Source: Candidatus Ribeiella danica (GTDB lineage Bacteria > Chloroflexota > Chloroflexia > Chloroflexales > Roseiflexaceae). From it: 64,000 bases of DNA. Under the pieces are notes generated by a model, which saw nothing but the letters and a program-made list of their open reading frames with translations, made no database searches and had not been told where the DNA came from. The position numbers and the translations under genes were made by a program. Position 1 is the first letter of the stretch; every line of letters begins with the position of its first letter. The DNA is taken from contig JADKFS010000013.1 in assembly GCA_016717335.1 (NCBI GenBank), positions 62,001-126,000 of the forward strand, read 5' to 3'. Below, in pieces: positions 15,676 through 24,553 of this stretch.

Positions 15676-17256
15676 CTACCTGATGCCGGTCAGCTCCCGG
15701 CCGAGCAGCCCGAGCAGCACCTCGTACTGCGTCCCGGCGTGCTCGGGGTGGTACTCGAAGCGCGCCCGCTCGAAGTGCTGGATCAGGTACTGCCGGCCGT
15801 CGGTCGGGTTAGTCTCCGTGGCCAGCTCCGAGATCGGGTAGCCGAACAGCGCCAGGCTCTCGTTGTGCGCCGTGCCGTCGCGGCCGTCGAACTCCAGTCC
15901 GTGGCTCGACCAGTAGCCCCAGAACTGGGGCGCGATCGCGTGGCCGGTCTCGCCGAAGTAGTGCGGCGCGCTTGGGTCGGCCCTGGGGAACGTCGTCCAG
16001 TCGCGCCCCTGCACGCCCAGGCTGCCGGCGCCCAGCCGCCCGAGCAGCACGTCGTAGGGCGGAGCGTTCTCCGGGTGCAGCTCCAGCCGCTCGCGCTCGA
16101 ACAGCTGCGCCTGCACAGTCTTGCCCTCGACCTGCTCGGCCGCCTGCTCGGTGATCGGGTAGCCGAACACCGCCAGCCCGCCGTTCTGATCCCAGTACTC
16201 GAGCAGCCGCCCGCAGACCTGGTGGCCGGTCTCGGGGAACGAGCGGCAGCTGCCCGAGGTCGGGGCCGGCGCCGGCTGGCCGGCGTGGTAGCTGTCGCTG
16301 CCCTCGCGCGTGAGCCGCAGGTACAGGTCGCCGTACTGCTCGCTCGGCTCGACGTGCGAGCCCTCGAAGAACTCGTTGAAGCTCGTCAGGATCACGCCCG
16401 CCGCGTCGCGCTCGATCGCGGTCTGCCAGGTGCCGCGATAGTAGTCGCCGTTGGCGCGGTCGCGGCGGTGGCCGTTGCGCACCTTGATGTCGTCGTAGCC
16501 CGGCATCACCGTGGCGATGAACGGCTTGCCGGAGCCATGGCCCTGATTGTAGCGGCTCAGCCGCCCGGCGTAGGAGGCCATCGCCGCGCCGGGCCGGCTC
16601 TCCCAGGAGATGTCGAAGTAGTACAGCGCGTCGTACACATCCAGGTAGCCGAAGTTGTCGGTGCCGCCGAACCAGTAGGTGTCGCGATTCGGGTCGGCCC
16701 GGTCGCGCAGCTGCTGCCAGGCGCCGGCGTCGCCGAGCGAGGGCGGGTTGAAGAAGTACAGCGCCGGCTTGCCCTGGAAGCGGAAGTAGGCCGGGCTGCC
16801 CATGAAGTCGCGCCGGATCACGCCTATGGCAGCGGCCAGCCCGTCGACCGTGCGCATCCCAGGGTCGAACGCGGCCGACTGGTCGGGGATGATCGCCACC
16901 TTGAGGTCGCGGCCGCTGTCCTGCACCAGCTGCAGCAGGCGGCGGCAGCGCTTGTTCAGCCGCTCCTCGTTCGGGCCGTACCAGGTGCAGATCAGCGCGT
17001 CGATCCCGGCGTCGTCGGCCTGCTGGATGTGGCGCCGGAGCGTCGCGTCCTCGCCGCCGTTGTACTTCGGCGCGGCCACGTCGCTCATGCGGCTGTAGCT
17101 CCAGTCGCTCATCTCGTACCAGGGGTAGTAGAAGGCCATCACCGGGCGATCCGCGGCCGCGCGCGCATGGCCGGCGCTCTGCGGCGCGACGAGCGCAAGC
17201 GCAAATACCAGCAGCAGCGCCCAGCCCAGCAACCGGCGGGTCGAGCGGAATAGCAT
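15676..17256 (-). CDS. secreted GH99/GH71-like glycoside hydrolase with two C-terminal repeats
   Basis: A signal peptide (residues 1-35) precedes a TIM-barrel-like domain of the endo-alpha-mannosidase (GH99) type at about 38-320: FYYPWYEMSDW, DDAGIDALICTWYGPNE and SFNEFFEGSHVEPS, the last carrying the expected catalytic Glu pair. The C-terminal third has two copies of a roughly 85-residue module (FPETGH...WDQNGGLAVFGYPITE and FGETGHAIAPQFWGYWSSHG...LFGYPISE), each ending in H/Y-PE then a LLGLLG-like strand. The ATG at 17256 has AGGAGGT 3 nt upstream. It probably acts on extracellular or cell-wall glycans; the substrate is unknown. Confidence 0.8.
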   Translation of the reverse strand: MLFRSTRRLLGWALLLVFALALVAPQSAGHARAAADRPVMAFYYPWYEMSDWSYSRMSDVAAPKYNGGEDATLRRHIQQADDAGIDALICTWYGPNEERLNKRCRRLLQLVQDSGRDLKVAIIPDQSAAFDPGMRTVDGLAAAIGVIRRDFMGSPAYFRFQGKPALYFFNPPSLGDAGAWQQLRDRADPNRDTYWFGGTDNFGYLDVYDALYYFDISWESRPGAAMASYAGRLSRYNQGHGSGKPFIATVMPGYDDIKVRNGHRRDRANGDYYRGTWQTAIERDAAGVILTSFNEFFEGSHVEPSEQYGDLYLRLTREGSDSYHAGQPAPAPTSGSCRSFPETGHQVCGRLLEYWDQNGGLAVFGYPITEQAAEQVEGKTVQAQLFERERLELHPENAPPYDVLLGRLGAGSLGVQGRDWTTFPRADPSAPHYFGETGHAIAPQFWGYWSSHGLEFDGRDGTAHNESLALFGYPISELATETNPTDGRQYLIQHFERARFEYHPEHAGTQYEVLLGLLGRELTGIR

Positions 17257-17704
17257 AGCACCTCCTGTGAACAGCGCGCCCCTGCGGTGGAGCGCATCGG
17301 GCAGAGTGTCGTCACGTGATAGCGCTCGGACTCGCGGCGGCGCGAACAGCCAGGGAACCAGGGGAAACAGGGGAGGCGTGGAACCGCTGGCTAAGGCTGA
17401 CATGTAAGCTGCTCCGCAGCGCATCGGTCACGACGACGGGATGATAGCAACTTTTGAGCGGCACCGCAATAGCTCGCCAGTCCTAGTTATATTACAATGC
17501 GCTCACGCCGGCGCTCGATGAGCGCCCATCCCAACCCACAACGCTGCCTTTGCTTGTATGGTATTATGGCTGCCGCATCGTTTGAGTCGACGCCAGAGTC
17601 GAGAGAATGTGGATGGCCGATGGCAGTGGCAATGCTCCGTAAACAGTTTACCGTCATCGGCAACCGATACAGTTTGGACTCGCTTACGACGTGCAGAAAC
17701 GATT
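17257..17704. other. intergenic stretch with no supported gene
   Basis: Divergent gap between the glycosidase and the lipoprotein array. A TATTAT -10-like box lies at about 17563-17568 on the plus strand after TTGCTT, which could start the lipoprotein transcript. Nothing else can be supported. Confidence 0.4.
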
Positions 17705-17926
17705 CCCCTGTCCCCGGTCGCCTGACCCCTGTCCCCGGTTGCCTGACCCCTGTCCCCGGTTGCCTGACCCCGGTCCCCGGTCGCTTGACCCCTGTCCCCG
17801 GTTGCCTGACTGCCTGTCCCCGGTTGCCTGACGCCTGTCCCCGGTCGCCTGACCCCTGTCCCCGGTCGCCTGACCCCTGTCCCCGGTTGCCTGACCCCTG
17901 TCCCCGGTCGCCTGACCCCTGTCCCC
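17705..17926. repeat. 21-nt tandem array (3 x heptamer), 10.5 units, abutting a start codon
   Basis: Units read CCCCTGTCCCCGGT(C/T)GCCTGA; unit 6 is 22 nt, all others 21. The last partial unit (CCCCTGTCCCC) ends at 17926 and the lipoprotein ATG begins at 17927. Each unit breaks into three related heptamers. There is no spacer sequence, so it is not a CRISPR array. Confidence 0.95.
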
Positions 17927-18508
17927 ATGACCACATCCTCTCAGCCGTCCGCCGCCCGTCTTGCCCTGCTGGCCGCCCTGCTGGTGGCCCTGCTGCTAGC
18001 GCTGGCGGGCTGCGCCATGCCGCGCCAGGAGACGCCGAGCCAGATCGATCAGCCAGGCGGCGGAGTCAACCCCGAGTCCGTCACCCAGAGCTTCTTCGAG
18101 GACCTGGGCAGCGCGCTGAAAGACCCGCAGCTTGCCGACGACGACAAGCGCGGCGCCTGGGCCGAGCGGCTGGCCGGCTACTTCGCGCCGGCCGAGCGCG
18201 ACGACCAGCGCATCGCGCTGGGATCGGCGCTGGACAACTTCGCGAGCGGCCTGGGCAAGCTCGAAGACAACGAGAGCCTCACACTCGAGCTGCGCTTCGA
18301 GCGGGTCGTGAAGATCTCCGAAGCGAACGATCGCGCCAGAGTCAGGCCGGTGAACGGCAGCATCTACGTGCTGATCACCCGCAGCACCACGGCCGGCGTC
18401 GTCACGCTCTACGAGGATAACGTGTCGCTGGATAAGATTATCGGCGGGGACGATGGGGCCGTGCCGGTGGTCCGGATCGGCCGCACCTGGTATTTGAGCG
18501 AGGGCTGA
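17927..18508 (+). CDS. hypothetical lipoprotein
   Basis: The 193-residue product has a signal peptide with lipobox LALAGC at residues 24-29, so it is lipid-anchored outside the membrane. The mature part is acidic and ends in a compact segment (VVRIGRTWYLSEG), reminiscent of small NTF2-like or DUF4878-like lipoproteins, but I do not recognise the family. Codon use is ordinary. No Shine-Dalgarno is present because the 21-nt array runs up to the ATG; translation may be weak or leaderless-like. Confidence 0.7.
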   Translation: MTTSSQPSAARLALLAALLVALLLALAGCAMPRQETPSQIDQPGGGVNPESVTQSFFEDLGSALKDPQLADDDKRGAWAERLAGYFAPAERDDQRIALGSALDNFASGLGKLEDNESLTLELRFERVVKISEANDRARVRPVNGSIYVLITRSTTAGVVTLYEDNVSLDKIIGGDDGAVPVVRIGRTWYLSEG

Positions 18509-18678
18509 GCGCAGGCGGGCCGAGCTGCCGCACCGCCCAATCGCGCCCGAACGTGGTACAATAGCCAGGCGGGCGACGACAGACGAACGCCAAGACTCCA
18601 TCGCAACGATCGCAGCTCCCCGCAACCCTTCGTCTCGCGTCGCTCGTCAGCCCGAAGCCGTGTAGCACGAGTGAGCCG

Positions 18679-20127
18679 ATGAGCGCCTCGATAGGCCATC
18701 GCCGACGCGACCCGCCCGATCAGCCACGCGCGGAGGCTCTGGCGCAAGCCGCGGAAGACCGCCAGCGCCGCCAGGCCGACGCGCTGGCCCAGCTCGACTG
18801 CCTGCGCGGCGTGCCGCACGAGCACCTGGCCAGCCTGGCCGATATGTGCGTGCTGCGGGCATTCGTGCCCGGCACCGTCATCCTCAACGAGCGTACGCCC
18901 TGCGAGTTCGTCTACCTGGTGCTGCGCGGCACGATCAGCCTCACGCTGCACGACCGCGACGGCCACGAGGTGCTGATCGGCGTGCTCAACCGCGGCGACT
19001 GCTTCGGCGAAGGGCCGCTGTTCGGCGATCTGTTCCGCGGCGCCAGCGTCACCGCCGAGACGGTCTGCTACCTGCTGCAGCTGCCGCGGCCCCAGCTGCG
19101 CGCCCTGACAGAAACCTCGCACGAGCTGGCCACAGCCCTGCGCACGATCTACCGGCAGCGGCTGATCGAGAGCACGCTCGGGCACATGCCGCTGTTCGCC
19201 CGGCTCTCGCCGCTCGAGCGCGCCCGGCTCGCGCTGATGCTGCGGCCCGAGCCCCACCCGCGCGGCGAGACGATCATCCGCGAGGGCGAGCCCGGCAAGG
19301 CGCTCTACCTGATCGAGGAGGGCCAGGCCGTCGTCGAGCAGGGTGGCCAGACGATCGCCTACCTCGACGAGGGCGATTTCTTTGGCGAGATGGCGCTGCT
19401 GGCCCAGAGCGAGCACAACGCCGATGTCCGCGCGCTCACGCCGGTCGAGCTGCTGGTGCTGCCGGCCGCGGAGTTCGACAGCCTGCTCCAGCAGCAGCCT
19501 ACCCTGAAGACTCAGCTCCAGGAGATCGTCCGGCGGCGCATGGCCGACAACGACGCCATGCACCACGACCGCGAGCGTGTCGGCCACCTGACCGCCGCGA
19601 TCGACCGCGGGCTGCTGCGCGGCACCCACGTGCTCGTGCGCGACCCGCAGCTCTGCGAGGACGGCTGCACGCTCTGCGAGGAGGCCTGCGCGGCCCGCCA
19701 CGGCCAGACCCGCATCCACCTCAACGGCGTCAAGCTGCACGGGCTCGACATGGCCGACTCGTGCCGGCAGTGCCGTGTCGGCGCCGAGTGCGTCGAAGTC
19801 TGCCCCGAGGACGCCATCCAGTGGAACGACCATGGCGCTCTAGTGATCACCGAGCAGTGCACCGGCTGCGGCGAGTGCGTGCCGGCCTGCCCCTACGACG
19901 CCGTCCAGCTGGTCGAGCTGAGCCGCGCCCCGGCGTCGCCGCTCTGGTCGCTCTGGCGACAGATCAAGCGGCTCAAGCACCCCACCATCCCGCTGCAGCA
20001 GGATCAGCCAACGCTACGGGCCGACAAGTGCGACCTGTGCAGCGGCTACGACGACCTCGCGTGCGTCAGTGCCTGCCCGACCGGCGCGCTGCGCCTGATG
20101 CCGGTGGAAGAGCTGTTCTCGTTCTAG
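18679..20127 (+). CDS. tandem cyclic-nucleotide-binding domains fused to a multi-cluster ferredoxin
   Basis: Two CRP-like cNMP domains (about residues 42-160 and 168-285, each with a PGTVI/RGETI and GDCFGEGPL/GDFFGEMALL phosphate-cassette region) are followed by a ferredoxin part (about 325-480) with four Cys clusters: CEDGCTLCEEAC, CRQCRVGAECVEVCPE, CTGCGECVPACPY and CDLCSGYDDLACVSACPTGAL. There is no helix-turn-helix, so it is not a CRP transcription factor. It looks like a ligand-gated electron-transfer subunit. A TACAAT -10 box at 18557-18562 has only a weak -35. It is convergent with the solute-binding protein. Confidence 0.88.
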   Translation: MSASIGHRRRDPPDQPRAEALAQAAEDRQRRQADALAQLDCLRGVPHEHLASLADMCVLRAFVPGTVILNERTPCEFVYLVLRGTISLTLHDRDGHEVLIGVLNRGDCFGEGPLFGDLFRGASVTAETVCYLLQLPRPQLRALTETSHELATALRTIYRQRLIESTLGHMPLFARLSPLERARLALMLRPEPHPRGETIIREGEPGKALYLIEEGQAVVEQGGQTIAYLDEGDFFGEMALLAQSEHNADVRALTPVELLVLPAAEFDSLLQQQPTLKTQLQEIVRRRMADNDAMHHDRERVGHLTAAIDRGLLRGTHVLVRDPQLCEDGCTLCEEACAARHGQTRIHLNGVKLHGLDMADSCRQCRVGAECVEVCPEDAIQWNDHGALVITEQCTGCGECVPACPYDAVQLVELSRAPASPLWSLWRQIKRLKHPTIPLQQDQPTLRADKCDLCSGYDDLACVSACPTGALRLMPVEELFSF

Positions 20128-20153
20128 CCAGAGGCTGTCGGCCCTCGCGCCCT

Positions 20154-20180
20154 GCCCCCTCTCCCAGCGGGAGAGGGGGC
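20154..20180. terminator. 12-bp CCCTCTCCC-type hairpin between convergent genes
   Basis: GCCCCCTCTCCC (20154-20165) pairs with GGGAGAGGGGGC (20169-20180). No U-tract follows; it lies 27 nt after the cNMP/ferredoxin stop. Confidence 0.5.
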
Positions 20181-20259
20181 AGCGGCCGCACGATACCGCC
20201 ATCATCATGATCCCCGCGCCTGGCAGGGGTGGGGGCAGGCGGTGGGGTGATCGAGCAAA

Positions 20260-21960
20260 TCACGGCTGTGTTCTCAAATACCAGCGCTCGATATTCGAGA
20301 AATACATCGGCGTGCTCAGATCGATCGGCCCGTCCAGGCTGGTCACCTGCGGGCTGAGCCCCACCGGGATACGGTCGTCCCACAAGAACAGGTAGGGCCG
20401 CGCCTGGGCGATGCGCTGCTGCGCGAGCTGGATGGCCTTGAGCCGCTCGGGGAAGTCGTAGAGCTGGCGCGCGGCGGCGGACTGGTTGTCGTAGGCCGGG
20501 TCGCTGAAGCCGCCAATGTTCAGCACCGCGCGCGTGTCGGCCACGCCCTGGTTGATCTGGCTGAAATGAAACAGCCCAAAGTCGTCGGGGTCGTAGAACG
20601 CATAGTCGGCGAAGTGCGGGTCGCCCGCGCCGTTGCTCCAGCTCCCCAGCAGCAGGTCGAAGTCGTACGGCGGCGCGTACTTCGACATGATCACCGTCTC
20701 GAAGTTGGCGCGCTGGAGAGTGATGTCGATGCCGATCGCGCGCGCGGCCTGGGCGATCAGCTCGGCGGCGCGCACCCGCCGCGCGTCGTCGCCGCGCACG
20801 AAGATCTGCACAGTCAACGTCACGCCGTCCTGCTGGCGGATGCTCTCGCCGTCGGGCAGCTTCCAGCCGGCCTCGTCGAGCAGCGTGCGCGCCCGGTCGA
20901 GATCGATCGTGCTGGTCGGCGGCGGCGTGACGTCGGCCCACGACCCCGGCGCGATCGCGCTCGCGATCGGGAGGCCCTGGCCGCCGGTCGCATCGCGCAC
21001 GAGCGCGGGCACGTCGATCGCGCGGGCCAGCGCCTCGCGCACGCGCTGGTCGCCGAACGGCCGGCCCGCGCGCGCGTTGAAGGCCAGGAAGTAGTAGCCA
21101 TTCTCCGGGTAGAAGCCGGCCTGGATGCCCGGGATCGTCTGCGAGATCGCGCGACCCTCGCTCCACGGCAGCTCCGCCAGCATCAGCCGGCCATCCTTCA
21201 GCGCCGTGGCCGCGACCTTCGGGTCGGGCGCGAGCAGGAACGCCACGCGGTCGAGCAGCGGCTCGCCGCGATAGAAGCGCTTGTTGGCGCCCAGCGTGAT
21301 CGAGGCGCCCGGCTTGCGCTCGGCCAGCTGGAACGGGCCAGTGCCGATCGCGCTGGTCCAGAAGTTCAGGCTGGCGATATCCTTGCCGATCAGCGCGTGC
21401 CTGGGCAGGATCGGCACTGTCAGGTCGGCCAGGATCGGCGCGTAGCGCTCGGTCAGCGAGAGCACCAGCGTGCTGGTGGTCGGCGTATCGACCTGCGCGA
21501 TCCGGTGCAGGTCGGCCAGCAGCGCCGTGGTGGGCGAGAGCTCGCGCAGCGCGCTCAGCGTGAAGGCGACGTCGTCGGACGTGAAGGGCTGCCCGTCATG
21601 CCACGCGACATCGGCCCGCAGCGTGAAGGTGATCTCGCGACCGTCGGGCGAGGCATCCCAGCCGGTAGCCAGGTCGGGCTGGGGCTGGAGCCTGGCGTCG
21701 AGCCGCAGCAGGCCGCTGTAGAGCAGCGCGGTGATCTGCTCCTCGCCGCGCGTGCGCGGCTGCCACGGGCGCAGGTCGGGCAGATCGTCGGCAAGCCGGA
21801 CCAGCAGGTTTCCGCCGCGCGGCAGCGGCGTGGCGGTCGGCGGGGGCGGCGTCGGCGCGGGCGCGACCGGGTCGAGCGCGCAGCCGGCCAGGATGGCGAT
21901 CGTCAGCACGGCGAGCGCGACGCTCAGGATGAAGATGCGGCGAGTCGGGATGTAGCTCAT
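20260..21960 (-). CDS. ABC transporter solute-binding lipoprotein, family 5 (peptide/nickel type)
   Basis: A 566-residue protein with signal peptide and lipobox LAGC (about residues 24-27), a Pro/Thr linker and a full SBP_bac_5 domain: LLYSGLLRLDARLQPQPDLATGW, FTLRADVAWHDGQPFTSDDVAFT and GTGPFQL. It should bind oligopeptides or similar ligands outside the membrane. No permease or ATPase genes are nearby, so it is an orphan receptor here. The ATG at 21960 begins MSYIPTRR. Confidence 0.9.
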   Translation of the reverse strand: MSYIPTRRIFILSVALAVLTIAILAGCALDPVAPAPTPPPPTATPLPRGGNLLVRLADDLPDLRPWQPRTRGEEQITALLYSGLLRLDARLQPQPDLATGWDASPDGREITFTLRADVAWHDGQPFTSDDVAFTLSALRELSPTTALLADLHRIAQVDTPTTSTLVLSLTERYAPILADLTVPILPRHALIGKDIASLNFWTSAIGTGPFQLAERKPGASITLGANKRFYRGEPLLDRVAFLLAPDPKVAATALKDGRLMLAELPWSEGRAISQTIPGIQAGFYPENGYYFLAFNARAGRPFGDQRVREALARAIDVPALVRDATGGQGLPIASAIAPGSWADVTPPPTSTIDLDRARTLLDEAGWKLPDGESIRQQDGVTLTVQIFVRGDDARRVRAAELIAQAARAIGIDITLQRANFETVIMSKYAPPYDFDLLLGSWSNGAGDPHFADYAFYDPDDFGLFHFSQINQGVADTRAVLNIGGFSDPAYDNQSAAARQLYDFPERLKAIQLAQQRIAQARPYLFLWDDRIPVGLSPQVTSLDGPIDLSTPMYFSNIERWYLRTQP

Positions 21961-21982
21961 GGCGGCTGATTATACCATGAGC

Positions 21983-22282
21983 GTGGGGGCTGCGCGCCCC
22001 CGCGCCCCCTGCGGGTGTAGCCAACCACACCGCATCCGGGGGGCTGCGCGCCCCCCGTAGCCCCCCGGACGTGGACCCCAAAAATGATGCTGCCTCATTT
22101 CCATTGTTGGTGGCTCATGCCTGGCTGAATCCACGCGCGGCGGGATATAACCCGCTGTCTTGGGAATATTGCTGGGCATGCGCCACCAGCACTGCAGCCG
22201 AGAAGGCATCATTTGCCGGAGGGGGGCCGGGGGAACCGGCGCGGGTTCCCCCGGGCGGGGGGCCGGGGGCGCAGCGCCCCGG
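21983..22282 (-). repeat. GC-capped palindromic element, copy 3
   Basis: Caps GTGGGGGCTGCGCGCCCCC and GGGGGGCTGCGCGCCCCCC precede GGACCCCAAAAATGATGC (22071 on). The core has GGTGGCTCATGCC and GGGCATGCGCCACC, then GGCATCATTTGCCGGAGGGG and caps ending at 22282. Reverse orientation relative to copies 1 and 2. The outer AAATGATGC/GCATCATTT pair and the inner CATGCC/GGCATG pair are clear here. Confidence 0.9.
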
Positions 22283-22424
22283 AGACAAGGTGACAAGGTG
22301 ACAAGGTGACAAGGTGACAAGGTGACAAGGCAACTGGGCTCGCGGGCGCAGCGCCCCGGAGACAAGGAACGTGGTCGGCAGACTGTCATGCGAGGGGCCG
22401 GGGGCGCAGCGCCCCTGAAGATAG
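22271..22424. repeat. octamer array (TGACAAGG) plus 100-nt tail, first copy
   Basis: AGACAAGG followed by five TGACAAGG units, then a tail with GGGCGCAGCGCCCC caps and GGAACGTGGTCGGCAG. The same tail is repeated at 22611-22735 behind only three TGACAAGG units, so the block has been duplicated and the octamer number differs between copies. Confidence 0.85.
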
Positions 22425-22445
22425 ACGATAGACGATAGACGATGG
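22424..22445. repeat. heptamer array GATAGAC x3
   Basis: Three GATAGAC units, a rotation of the GACGATA heptamer found at 873-900, follow the first octamer tail. Confidence 0.7.
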
Positions 22446-22449
22446 CCTG

Positions 22450-22609
22450 GCTCGCCGCACGCGGTGCGCCGAGTCACAACCCGCCATAGGCATAGTGATA
22501 GGCATGCACCACGAACAGTCCAACTGAGACTGCCTCATTTGCCGGAGGGGGGCCGGGGGAACCGGCGCGGGTTCCCCCGGGCGGGGGGCCGGGGGCGCAG
22601 CGCCCCGGA
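22450..22609 (-). repeat. GC-capped palindromic element, copy 4 (left end missing)
   Basis: The core half with GGCATGCACCAC (22501 on) and CCTCATTTGCCGGAGGGG is present, with caps ending at 22609. The opposite GGACCCCAAAA end is missing and its place is taken by heptamers at 22424-22445. Confidence 0.75.
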
Positions 22610-22610
22610 G

Positions 22611-22735
22611 ACAAGGTGACAAGGTGACAAGGTGACAAGGCAACTGGGCTCGCGGGCGCAGCGCCCCGGAGACAAGGAACGTGGTCGGCAGACTGTCATG
22701 CGAGGGGCCGGGGGGCGCAGCGCCCCGGAGAGTGC
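22611..22735. repeat. octamer array plus tail, second copy
   Basis: AGACAAGG with three TGACAAGG units, then the same tail as at 22320-22408 (GGCAACTGGGCTCGCGGGCG and on). It ends about 45 nt from the gamma-glutamyltransferase stop. Confidence 0.85.
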
Positions 22736-22780
22736 CACGCGCAGGAGCGGGGGCCTGGGGGGCGGAGCCCACCAACGGAC

Positions 22781-24388
22781 TCAGTAGGCCACCACGCACC
22801 CATCCTTGCGCGGGTCCGATCCGCCGCGGCGCACGCCCTGCTCGTCGAGCACGATGATCTGGCCGCCGCCAAAGCTGAACTCGGCCGCGGCTGGCGTGAT
22901 GCGGTGGCCCAGCGCGGCCAGCCCGCGCGCCGCCGCGGGGTCGACCCCAGACTCGATCGCGACAAGCTCGCCGCCGGCGTACGGCTCGATCAGCTCGAAG
23001 CGCGGCGCGTCGAGCGCGGCCTGCGGGCTCATGCCGAAGTCGAGCATGTTGACCAGCACCTGGACGTGCCCCTGCGGCTGCATGAAGCCGCCCATCACGC
23101 CGAAGCTGCTCCACAGCCGGTCGCCGCGCAGCGCCATGCCGGGGATGATGGTGTGATACGGGCGCTTGCCGGGCGCGAGGCAGTTTGGGTGGGCCGGGTC
23201 GAGCACGAAGCAGGCGCCGCGATTCTGCAGCACGATGCCGGTCTCGCCGACGACCACGCCCGAGCCGAAGGCGGAGTACAGGCTGTTGATGAACGACACC
23301 GCGTTGCCCGCGGCGTCCACGACCGTGAGGTAGACGGTATCCGAGCCGCCCGGCAGGGCGCCGGCGGCCACATTGCGCAGCGCCCGGCCGGGGCGGATGA
23401 GCGCGCGGCGCGCGGCGGCGTGCTTGTCGGCGAGCAGCGCCGCCGCCGGGATTTCGGCGAGGGCCGGGTCGCCGATCGCGGCCGCGGCGTCGGCGAAGGC
23501 CAGCCGCAGCGCCTCGATCTGCAGGTGCAGCGCCTCGGCAGTGCCGGCTCCAAGGCCAGCCAGCTCGAAGCCGGAGAGGATGTTCAGCGCCAGCAGCGCC
23601 GTCAGGCCCTGGCCGTTCGGCGGGCACTCGTAGATCGTGTAGCCGCGGTACTCGACGCTGATCGGCTCATCCCAGGTCGAGCGGTGCGCGGCGAGGTCGG
23701 AGCGGCTCAGCAGGCCGCCCGCCCGCTCGGAGGTCTGCACGATCGCCGAGGCGATCGTGCCGCGGTAGAAGGCGTCGCGGCCGCCCTCGGCGATCAGGCG
23801 CAGCGTGCCCGCCAGGCCCGGCAGGCGGACGAGCTCGCCCGGGCGCGGTGCGCGCGACCCGCCCACCAGGTAGGTGCGCGCGGCCTCCGGGGATGCCAGC
23901 AGCTTGCCCGAAGCGGCGTGCCAGGCGGCCGCGATGATCTCGCTGACCGGAAAGCCGTGCTCGGCATATGCGATAGCGGGGGCCAGCGCCTGCGCGAGCG
24001 ACATCGTCCCATGCTCGGCCAGCAGCGCCGCCCAGGCGTCGACCGTGCCCGGCACGGTCACGGGCAGGATGCCGGTCATCGGGATGCGGTCGAGCCCGCG
24101 CTCGGCGAACGTCTGCGCGGAGAGCGCCTGCGGCGCCCGCCCGCTGCCGTTGAGCGCGCGCACGCGCCGGGACTCCGCGTCGTAGACCAGCGCAAACGCG
24201 TCGCCGCCGACGCCGGTGCTCATCGGCTCGACGACGCTCAGCACGGCCGCGACGGCTACGGCGGCGTCGGCGGCGTTGCCGCCCGCCAGCAAGATCCGCA
24301 GGCCGGCCTGCGCCGCCAGCGGCTGGCTGGTGGCGACCATCCCGCCAGTGCCCATCACAACCGACCGGCGCGAGGGGTAGCTGAGCAC
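22781..24388 (-). CDS. ggt: gamma-glutamyltransferase family protein
   Basis: Ntn-hydrolase of the GGT type, self-cleaving before a Thr. MVATSQPLAAQAG and GGNAADAAVA at the N-terminus, STGVGGDAF, and the processing-site region GGSDTVYLTVVD (Thr of DTVYL as probable nucleophile) with SFINSLYSAFGSG are present. The C-terminal GGGQ segment is intact. No signal peptide is seen, so it may be cytoplasmic, like YwrD-type members. The GTG at 24388 is chosen because AGGAG lies exactly 7 nt upstream (24396-24400); an ATG 14 codons earlier has no Shine-Dalgarno. Confidence 0.9.
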   Translation of the reverse strand: MLSYPSRRSVVMGTGGMVATSQPLAAQAGLRILLAGGNAADAAVAVAAVLSVVEPMSTGVGGDAFALVYDAESRRVRALNGSGRAPQALSAQTFAERGLDRIPMTGILPVTVPGTVDAWAALLAEHGTMSLAQALAPAIAYAEHGFPVSEIIAAAWHAASGKLLASPEAARTYLVGGSRAPRPGELVRLPGLAGTLRLIAEGGRDAFYRGTIASAIVQTSERAGGLLSRSDLAAHRSTWDEPISVEYRGYTIYECPPNGQGLTALLALNILSGFELAGLGAGTAEALHLQIEALRLAFADAAAAIGDPALAEIPAAALLADKHAAARRALIRPGRALRNVAAGALPGGSDTVYLTVVDAAGNAVSFINSLYSAFGSGVVVGETGIVLQNRGACFVLDPAHPNCLAPGKRPYHTIIPGMALRGDRLWSSFGVMGGFMQPQGHVQVLVNMLDFGMSPQAALDAPRFELIEPYAGGELVAIESGVDPAAARGLAALGHRITPAAAEFSFGGGQIIVLDEQGVRRGGSDPRKDGCVVAY

Positions 24389-24553
24389 GATCGTTCTCCT
24401 CGGTATGACAATAATCTTATTTGACATCATGCCGGGCCAGCTTGCTATAATAGGCTAGATCTCGCTTTCCGGCAATCGAGCAGTGCGCGGCGAGCTGAAG
24501 GACTCGCCGACGAGCAGGCGCTCACGCGGCGATCTCAAAGAGGAGTAGCACCC

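Noticed and set aside
17705..17926. Possible CRISPR array
   Set aside because: The 21-nt units are directly adjacent without spacers and are built from heptamers; no cas genes are near.
17487..17936. Minus-strand proteins made of GVRQPGT repeats
   Set aside because: They are translations of the 21-nt array; the single 22-nt unit shifts frame, and there is no start signal.
22904..24424. Long plus-strand frame over ggt
   Set aside because: Antisense to gamma-glutamyltransferase; low-complexity composition and no ribosome binding site.
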